A stretch of 64,000 nt of DNA. It comes from Nocardia higoensis NBRC 100133. Lineage in GTDB: Bacteria > Actinomycetota > Actinomycetes > Mycobacteriales > Mycobacteriaceae. The stretch is taken from the NCBI RefSeq assembly GCF_000308595.1, contig NZ_BAGA01000065.1, positions 1 through 64,000 on the forward strand. Direction: 5' to 3'. Below the pieces are notes generated by a model. That model ran no database searches. It had not been told where the DNA came from and saw only the letters and a program-made list of their open reading frames with translations. Shown piece by piece: positions 59,407-64,000 of the stretch (its first letter is position 1; each line of letters begins with the position of its first letter). The position numbers were made by a program, and so were the translations under genes.

Positions 59407-59697
59407 GGGCCTACGGTAAAGCGGTCCGCGCAGCCGCAGAAGCTGCGAAAACGCATATCGCGGGTAGGTGCGGACATATTCATCCCGGCGTTGCGTGCCG
59501 TATACCGAACGGATCCGGTCATTCAGTCGGACACCCCGCGGATGTCACCGAACCCGGCGGGGGAGCGCCACGACCGGATGGAAACCGATGACGTGCACGA
59601 GGTCTCGGATCGAAACCGGCGCCGATGTCGTCGAGAGACGACCGCCGAACATGCCCGGAATCCGGGCAACCGTGAACCGCGGCGATAATGCCGCACC

Positions 59698-59756
59698 ACC
59701 TTGGTGCCGAGTGTGGGACTCGAACCCACACGTCCTTTCGGACAACGGTTTTTGAG
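59698..59756. repeat. attL: 59-bp direct repeat of the tRNA-Leu 3' half
   Basis: Identical to 63397-63455. It contains the tRNA-Leu 3' part (anticodon loop to CCA, minus strand) without the 5' half, so it is the far attachment site of the element, not a functional tRNA. The bases diverge at 59757 versus 63456. Confidence 0.9.
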
Positions 59757-60092
59757 GTTGTCGCTCCAGGCGTTTGGTGTGGTTGGCCGTTATTTGTGGG
59801 AGAGGGGACCGGGCGATGACCTGGTGATCTGGGGTGCGGGATCGTTGGTAAGAATCGGCTCCGCGGGGCGTTGCTGCGGACAGTCTGCGGACCGGCCGCG
59901 CTTTGATGCACGTCTAGATCCCTAAAGTGCTTGCGGTCATGTACGGCGCGCCCAACTTGCCATAAGGTCGGCGGCCGAGCCAGATTTCCTACTCTGCGGC
60001 TTCGTGGAGAAAGGGGAACCAGTGCGCGGGCCAACGGCCGGGCACTCATCACCCAGATGCGCGGCCGTCCTGCCTGGAACATGCGCTGCCGC

Positions 60093-60098
60093 TATCGT
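60093..60098 (+). promoter_or_regulatory. -10 box for leaderless zinc-finger-like gene
   Basis: TATCGT ends 7 bases before ATG 60106. The rest of 59757-60092 (att-flanking arm) shows no gene; TACTCT at 59990 before GTG 60004 is a second possible leaderless start. Confidence 0.4.
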
Positions 60099-60105
60099 TG
60101 CCTGC

Positions 60106-60348
60106 ATGCCTGAGATGGATGTCCTGGATAAGTGTCCATTGGACGGTCCGTTGCCCGACGGAACCTGTCAGTATGTGGCCCGGGCCGAGCGAGGCCGCTG
60201 GGGCAAGTTGTGCAAGAAGCACGCTGATCGTCTGGACAAGTACGGCGACCCATACGCGACTCCGCTGCCGGCGAACTCCAAAGAACCGACGTACGCCACG
60301 ATCATGGAACGTCGGCGACAGGGCGATCTGAATCGCAACGCTGATTGA
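60106..60348 (+). CDS. Small Cys/His zinc-finger-like protein, element cargo
   Basis: An 80-residue protein; ATG 60106 is favoured by the -10 box 7 bases upstream, although the frame is open from GTG 60004. Cys residues in DKCPLDGPLPDGTC and KLCKKHADRLDKYGDP form a Cys...Cys...CxxH pattern with a trailing RxxxxGDP, seen in many small phage and mobile-element proteins and in HNH-like zinc ribbons. Basic and probably DNA-binding. Family not identified for certain. Confidence 0.65.
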   Translation: MPEMDVLDKCPLDGPLPDGTCQYVARAERGRWGKLCKKHADRLDKYGDPYATPLPANSKEPTYATIMERRRQGDLNRNAD

Positions 60349-60487
60349 GGAGGAGTTCGCTTCTGCTCCGGAGGCAGACTCGGACCGATTTTCCAGGTAT
60401 CCGACTGGACGGGGCCGTCGCGTCATTTGGCGATTCGGTATTCGGCCGTCCGGCGGTGTTCGGGGTAGTTGTGTCGCTGTTGTGTCA

Positions 60488-60515
60488 TTGGGACGTCAGT
60501 GGGGTGCGATACATT
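60488..60515 (+). promoter_or_regulatory. Promoter of the acidic cargo gene
   Basis: TTGGGA (60488-60493), a 16-base spacer and TACATT (60510-60515); the -10 ends 7 bases before ATG 60523, implying a leaderless message. Confidence 0.5.
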
Positions 60516-60522
60516 CCCTGCC

Positions 60523-61008
60523 ATGTCTGTCGGGGACGAACAACGGGCGGCGCTGTTTGCCATCATCGATCTGTGGGCCGTGTACCGCGATAGGTCACAT
60601 GAGAGCATGACCTACTCACTCGAGCATCCCGACCCGCGAGGGTTTTGCCCGGACAGCGCGCTCGTCGATGCACTTCGTGAAGATGGACTTATCTACTGCG
60701 AATGTCGAATAACGCCGCCACAAATCCGCATGTACCTCGAGGGCCTTCCCGCGACGCCACCTGCGTTGACCTGGGACTGGTTCACATGGACCAACGATGA
60801 CGCATGGGACTACGACGACATCCAGGAATTCGTTGGCCCACTGGCTGAGGAATGCCTCGCGCTGGATACCGCGGTCGTGGGTGTCGACGTGGAGGGGGAT
60901 GGATTCACCCTGGGTTTCATCGAGGCGGATAGGGTCGATCAACTGCTCAGCCTGGCCGCGAAGGCTGGGGCGAAAATAGTGGTCCATCATGCGAGGTCGA
61001 CTAGCTGA
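60523..61008 (+). CDS. Acidic cargo protein of unknown function
   Basis: A 161-residue acidic protein, Trp/Asp-rich in the middle (TWDWFTWTNDDAWDYDDIQEF). The C-terminal strand pattern VVGVDVEGDGFTLGFIEADRVDQLLSLAAKAG resembles, by eye only, small immunity-like proteins of bacterial toxin systems. No signal peptide. Because it has its own strong promoter inside a minimal integrative element, it may give the host a selectable trait (immunity or phage exclusion), which is speculation. Confidence 0.6.
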   Translation: MSVGDEQRAALFAIIDLWAVYRDRSHESMTYSLEHPDPRGFCPDSALVDALREDGLIYCECRITPPQIRMYLEGLPATPPALTWDWFTWTNDDAWDYDDIQEFVGPLAEECLALDTAVVGVDVEGDGFTLGFIEADRVDQLLSLAAKAGAKIVVHHARSTS

Positions 61009-61589
61009 ATAGTTGCAGGTCACGGCATCGTTGGTGATGGTTGACAGATCGTCGTGACCTGCGAAAACCCCGGCAGACACTGTTGGCGAGATTTGTCGTG
61101 CGTACGGCTGCTGCGGACTTGTTCCGGACTACGGGACCACCGTTTGGCCCTGCTGGGTGGTGGGTTGCGCCTGACGGCGGGCTGGCTGCGCCTGCCCCTC
61201 ATGGGCCTGCCCTTCTCGCGTAGAGGCTCCAGGGTCAAGAGTGGGCGAAGCCCATCCCGTAGGGACGCCATCGGCGCTCTTGAGGCTGGAGGGGCGCGGG
61301 AACACAATGCAGGCCACCACACAGCAGGGCCACGCGGCCGAAGGTCGCGCAATGAATGTGGAGAATGTCTCATACGGATTGGCAGTGCGCGGCCGATCGG
61401 TACTGACGAGTAGTCCGTCCCTGGCTGAGCAGGTGCGGCGACGACAGCCAGTCGACCGGGCAGAGTGCCAGCGGAATGTGCTCGGCTGCGGGAGGCAAGT
61501 TCGGTAGGGCTGGCGTCGTGCCCCGCCCTGCTCGGTTGATGAAGAAGGCGGCCAGATAGGAACCAGTCGGCGTTCTACCCCGTCGCCAA

Positions 61590-61636
61590 AGCGGTGCCGC
61601 GCGGCGGCACCGCTGGGCGGCGCGCCAGCGCCGCCC
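61590..61636. repeat. Two adjacent perfect GC-rich hairpins
   Basis: First hairpin: 11-bp stem (61590-61600 with 61604-61614, AGCGGTGCCGC and complement) and a 3-base loop. Second: 8-bp stem (61615-61622 with 61629-61636, GGGCGGCG and complement) and a 6-base loop, directly abutting. They could be a terminator, an origin structure or a structured RNA. Confidence 0.65.
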
Positions 61637-61810
61637 CTTGATCCTGTATGGCGGAATTCGGCAACAACTGTCGTGAGCGCTTGTCGTGGTTCGACTGATG
61701 CTTTACGTGCTGGCTTCACTTGATGCTGAAACCGACGGCCGTCAGTCTGGTCCGGCGGTCGGGCGTGACACATTGTCGCTGTCAGCGAACGATCATGTTG
61801 CTACGGTTTA

Positions 61811-61824
61811 GGTGGATATCCACC
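61811..61824. promoter_or_regulatory. Perfect 14-bp palindrome before the XRE gene
   Basis: GGTGGATATCCACC lies 24 bases before the ATG and just after a TACGGT -10-like box (61802-61807). It is a likely operator for the element's own repressor. Confidence 0.6.
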
Positions 61825-61847
61825 TTCTAGGAGATCGGGGCGCTCTG

Positions 61848-62139
61848 ATGTCGCAAACCAAGCGCGAGTCCCGTTTGGCCGATGTGCTGCGGGCCTACAT
61901 GCAAGCGCACGGGGTTGTCGAAGCATGAGGAGATGGCCCGTGTGCTAGGGGTGGATCGAACGCTGGTCTCGAAGTACCTCAACGGAACTCGATCGTGCCG
62001 GGATGTCGATCAGCTTCGACTCTTCGCGGAGGCAATGGATCTGCCGCCCGAGACGTTCGGGTTGATGAGTCCGGCTGACGTGGCGCAAGCGGAACGAGAC
62101 GAAGAGGTCACGCAGTGGCGGCTGGTTCGGCAGACGTGA
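61848..62139 (+). pseudogene. XRE-family regulator broken by a one-base frameshift
   Basis: From ATG 61848 the frame reads MSQTKRESRLADVLRAYMQAHG and then stops at 61926. One frame over, sequence resumes as LSKHEEMARVLGVDRTLVSKYLNG...LFAEAMDLPPETFGLM and ends at 62139. Removing one G from the GGGG run at 61911-61914 restores a continuous ~96-residue XRE helix-turn-helix protein. It lies 9 bases before int. The break may be a real mutation, a sequencing error or a frameshift site. Confidence 0.75.
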
Positions 62140-62148
62140 GGTCGCCTG

Positions 62149-63357
62149 ATGGTGAATCGGAATCCGCGGTCGGGTGTGGAGGACCGCTGGTACACGACGG
62201 TGGTCGAGGTCGATCCCGACACGGGCAAGAAGACCAAGAAGAAGGTCAAATCGGAGGAGCGGTTCGGCAGGGGGAAGCGCTGGCGGGCTCGGTACGTCGA
62301 TCCGAGCGGTGTGGAGCGGTCCCGGTCGTTCGGCACGAAGGTGGAGGCGCAGCGCTACCTCGATCGGGAGGTAACGACGAAGGTCACCACGGGGACGTGG
62401 GTCGATCCTGACCGGAGCGGGGTGGTCTTCGGTGTGGTGGCGGAGAAATGGTTCGCTACGAAGAAGTTCCGCAAACCGAAGACGGTGGCGGGGTACCGCT
62501 CGCTGCTGGACACGATCGTTTTGCCGCGGTGGGAGTCGGTTCCTTTGCGGGAAATCGAATTCGAGGACATTCAAGAGTGGGTGGTGAAGCTTTCCGAGGC
62601 GGGAAGTACTCGGTTCGAGGGGCGTGGGTTGTCGGCGTCTCGGGTTATCCAGTCCTATCAGGTGCTGAGTCAGGTGCTGCGGTTCGCGGTCAAGTCGAAG
62701 CGGCTGGCGACCAATCCGGCAGATGAGGTCGAACTGCCGTCGATGATGGCGGGGGAGCGGCGGTATCTGACACATCTGCAGGTGATGCAGCTGGCCATGG
62801 CCGCCGGCCGATTCCGGCCGCTGGTGTTCACGTTGGCCTACACCGGGATTCGGTTCGGCGAGGCGACGGCACTGCGGGTGATGGATGTGGACCTGGTTCG
62901 GCGGCGTATCGAGGTCTCGCGTTCGGCGACCTTCGTGCGCGGTCGGGGCACAGTGGTGACCGATACCAAGAACCACACGACTCGGTCAGTGCCTGTGCCG
63001 GAGGCTCTGGCCGGTGAGTTCGAGGTGATCATGAAGGGCCGCCGGCCGGAGGCGCTGGTCTTCCCCAGTCACAAGGGCGGGCATCTGGAGTCGACCGAGT
63101 TCCGCTGGGTGTCCGATCCGGCGGTGAAGGCCGTTGGATTGACGGGGGTCGTGCCGCACAGTCTGAGGCACACGGCTGCGTCGCTGGCCATCAGCGCGGG
63201 GGCGAACATCAAGGTCGTTCAGCGGATGCTCGGGCACAAGACGGCGATGCTGACCCTGGATCTCTACGGGCATCTTTTCCCCGATGATCTCGACGCCGTG
63301 GCGAGGGGAATGGATGAGGGCGCCCGGACTGCTGCGGACCAGCTGCGGACTGCGTGA
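62149..63357 (+). CDS. int: Tyrosine-recombinase integrase
   Basis: A 402-residue site-specific recombinase. An Arm-type N-terminal part with a lysine-rich stretch (DTGKKTKKKVK) is followed by a SAM-like core-binding domain (about 100-190) and the catalytic domain with Arg235 (YTGIRFGEATAL), His337-x-x-Arg340 (HSLRHTAAS), His363 (LGHKT) and nucleophile Tyr373. All catalytic residues are present, so it is probably active. It lies beside attR and follows the XRE gene, the usual layout of actinobacterial integrative elements. Confidence 0.93.
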   Translation: MVNRNPRSGVEDRWYTTVVEVDPDTGKKTKKKVKSEERFGRGKRWRARYVDPSGVERSRSFGTKVEAQRYLDREVTTKVTTGTWVDPDRSGVVFGVVAEKWFATKKFRKPKTVAGYRSLLDTIVLPRWESVPLREIEFEDIQEWVVKLSEAGSTRFEGRGLSASRVIQSYQVLSQVLRFAVKSKRLATNPADEVELPSMMAGERRYLTHLQVMQLAMAAGRFRPLVFTLAYTGIRFGEATALRVMDVDLVRRRIEVSRSATFVRGRGTVVTDTKNHTTRSVPVPEALAGEFEVIMKGRRPEALVFPSHKGGHLESTEFRWVSDPAVKAVGLTGVVPHSLRHTAASLAISAGANIKVVQRMLGHKTAMLTLDLYGHLFPDDLDAVARGMDEGARTAADQLRTA

Positions 63358-63396
63358 AGGGGGAGAAGATGGCCACGACGAAGAAAACGTCCAATG

Positions 63397-63455
63397 ACCT
63401 TGGTGCCGAGTGTGGGACTCGAACCCACACGTCCTTTCGGACAACGGTTTTTGAG
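63397..63455. repeat. attR: 59-bp direct repeat inside the intact tRNA-Leu
   Basis: Identical to 59698-59756 and ends exactly at the 5' edge of the anticodon loop, a usual crossover region for tyrosine integrases. Confidence 0.9.
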
Positions 63456-63487
63456 ACCGTCGCGTCTGCCAGTTCCGCCAACCCGGC
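63401..63487 (-). tRNA. tRNA-Leu (anticodon CAA)
   Basis: The minus strand folds into a class II tRNA: acceptor GCCGGGT pairs with ACTCGGC, anticodon stem ACGGT/ACCGT with loop CTCAAAA (anticodon CAA at 63453-63451), a long variable arm, T-arm GTGGGTTCGAGTCCCAC, discriminator A and an encoded CCA at 63403-63401. It reads UUG codons. Its 3' half is now supplied by the integrated element and is identical to the ancestral copy. Confidence 0.93.
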
Positions 63488-63500
63488 GCACCGAAAGTGA

Positions 63501-63530
63501 ACTATAGCGGGTGCGGGGCGGATCTCCGAA
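63501..63530 (-). promoter_or_regulatory. Promoter of tRNA-Leu
   Basis: On the minus strand, TTCGGA, an 18-base spacer and a good -10 TATAGT (63506-63501) lie 14 bases before the tRNA 5' end. Confidence 0.5.
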
Positions 63531-63707
63531 AACGGGGCGGGAGGAGTCGGTGGATGCGGACTTTGCGCAGGGTATATGCGTTATGAGGGCTCCGCAACGG
63601 TAGTCTTTACAGCACTCGACACCTGTCGGGCGGAAGACGCCGAATGCCGGTGTCGCCGTGCCGCGTGGTGGTCGGGACAGGCATCGGGACACCAGAGGGG
63701 TCGAGGT

Positions 63708-64000
63708 ATGAGCACTACAGCTGGGGATGCCGGCGCGCAGGACGCCGCCGGAGTGAAGAAGTCCGCCGGTGCGAAGCGGGTCGTCGTCGCCGAGGACGAG
63801 GCGCTCATCCGGATGGACCTGGTCGAGATGCTGACCGAAGAGGGCTACGAGGTCGTCGGCGAGGCGGGCGACGGGCAGCAGGCGGTGGACCTCGCGGTGG
63901 AGCACCGGCCGGACCTGGTGATCATGGACGTGAAGATGCCGCGCCGCGACGGGATCGATGCCGCTGCCGAAATCGCGTCGAAACGTGTTGCGCCGGTGGT
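63708..64000 (+). CDS. pdtaR: Response regulator, PdtaR-like (3' end outside window)
   Basis: 97 residues are visible before the window ends. After a ~22-residue Ala/Lys-rich N-terminus comes the receiver domain: VVVAEDEALIRMDLVEMLTEEGYEVVGEAGDGQQA, with the acidic pair ED and phospho-acceptor Asp in LVIMDVKMPRRDG. This matches PdtaR (Rv1626), whose missing C-terminal part would be an ANTAR RNA-binding domain acting as antiterminator. Gene order after pyk-tesB agrees with mycobacteria. The C-terminal domain cannot be checked here. Confidence 0.85.
   Translation, partial: MSTTAGDAGAQDAAGVKKSAGAKRVVVAEDEALIRMDLVEMLTEEGYEVVGEAGDGQQAVDLAVEHRPDLVIMDVKMPRRDGIDAAAEIASKRVAPV

Larger units (their letters stand above)
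61009..61847. other. Non-coding segment of the element
   Basis: About 840 bases with no frame that looks coding on either strand; small frames have frameshift-like composition and no family resemblance. It includes two adjacent perfect hairpins (61590-61636) and, near its right end, the palindrome before the XRE gene. It may hold an origin, a small RNA or gene remnants. Confidence 0.5.
59698..63455. mobile_element. 3.7-kb integrative element in tRNA-Leu(CAA)
   Basis: Bounded by a 59-bp direct repeat at the 3' half of a tRNA gene. A tyrosine integrase gene ends 40 bases before the tRNA-proximal repeat, preceded by a (frameshifted) XRE regulator, two small cargo genes, and an 840-base non-coding part with strong hairpins. 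The interior is less GC-rich and has many non-coding bases. No replication, relaxase or capsid genes are seen, so it is a minimal integrative or satellite-like element needing help to move. Confidence 0.88.

Noticed and set aside
59701..59756. A second tRNA-Leu
   Set aside because: Only the 3' half is present; no acceptor 5' strand, D-arm or 5' anticodon stem follows, so it is the attL repeat.
61241..61507. An 88-codon plus-strand frame in the element
   Set aside because: No ribosome site or -10 box, no recognisable sequence; treated as non-coding.
61590..61636. A CRISPR or repeat array
   Set aside because: There are only two different hairpins with no repeat-spacer periodicity; no CRISPR array is seen anywhere in the window.
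61129..61773. A 214-codon minus-strand frame in the element
   Set aside because: Low-complexity, Arg/Pro/Gln-rich, spans strong hairpins and has no start signal or family resemblance.

Overview
The window looks like chromosomal DNA of a high-GC actinobacterium of the order Mycobacteriales, most likely Nocardia or a close relative. The signs are strong G/C third-position bias, many GTG starts, 4-bp ATGA/GTGA gene overlaps, several promoters with a -10 box 6-7 bases before the start codon (leaderless mRNA), and a core gene order matching the Mycobacterium tuberculosis bioB-nad-his-trp-lgt-pyk-tesB-pdtaR region. The genus call is inference.

Layout. (1) 1-10720: a translationally coupled six-gene operon. 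It starts with the end of a PfaA-like polyketide/secondary-lipid synthase (ACP-KR-DH), followed by a FabA-like double-hotdog dehydratase, a PfaD-like enoyl reductase, and a complete acetyl-CoA carboxylase in bacterial multi-subunit form (AccD-AccA fusion, AccB, AccC). This PUFA-synthase-like lipid pathway with its own malonyl-CoA supply is the most unusual system in the window. (2) 11151-11837: an orphan, lower-GC protein with three GRxHxGDEN repeats. (3) 11847-19767 (minus): a long co-directional set pairing a CUT1-type ABC importer and a metallophosphoesterase with lipid-type enzymes (alpha/beta hydrolase, hotdog thioesterase, acyl-CoA dehydrogenase). A PDR-type ferredoxin reductase is divergent to it, followed by a secreted glycine-zipper protein. 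(4) 21683-29484: biotin and NAD cofactor genes. These are a BioQ-like TetR regulator with two matched operators in front of bioB, bsaP and a DUF2567-like membrane protein, then a Nudix NrtR-like regulator divergent from nadA-nadB-nadC over a shared palindrome. (5) 29503-39846: accessory genes, including a GNAT acetyltransferase, an HTH_42 winged-helix protein, a hydrolase remnant, a TerB-like protein, an arylamine N-acetyltransferase, carotenoid crtI-crtB, a penicillin-binding lipoprotein and a Ser/Thr kinase. (6) 39975-46585: hisD-C-B-H-priA-IMPase-hisF-hisI. (7) 46633-58630: a MarR regulator, a Bcp peroxiredoxin, trpE - membrane protein - trpC-B-A, lgt with a 200-residue tail, a TM2 protein, pyk and tesB, with two very strong terminator hairpins. 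(8) 58792-59406: a low-molecular-weight phosphatase. (9) 59698-63455: a 3.7-kb integrative element in tRNA-Leu(CAA), bounded by a 59-bp direct repeat. It carries a tyrosine integrase, a frameshifted XRE regulator, two small leaderless cargo genes and a non-coding segment with strong hairpins. (10) The window ends inside a PdtaR-like response regulator.

How the genes fit together. The first operon makes malonyl-CoA and feeds it to an iterative lipid synthase. The ugp-like set looks built for scavenging a lipid head group or polyol together with acyl-chain breakdown. bioQ-bioB-bsaP make biotin, which the window's own AccB needs. PriA serves both his and trp synthesis, and no trpF is seen among the trp genes. 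Gene functions come from protein motifs and family knowledge. Promoter, operator and terminator calls come from inspection only.
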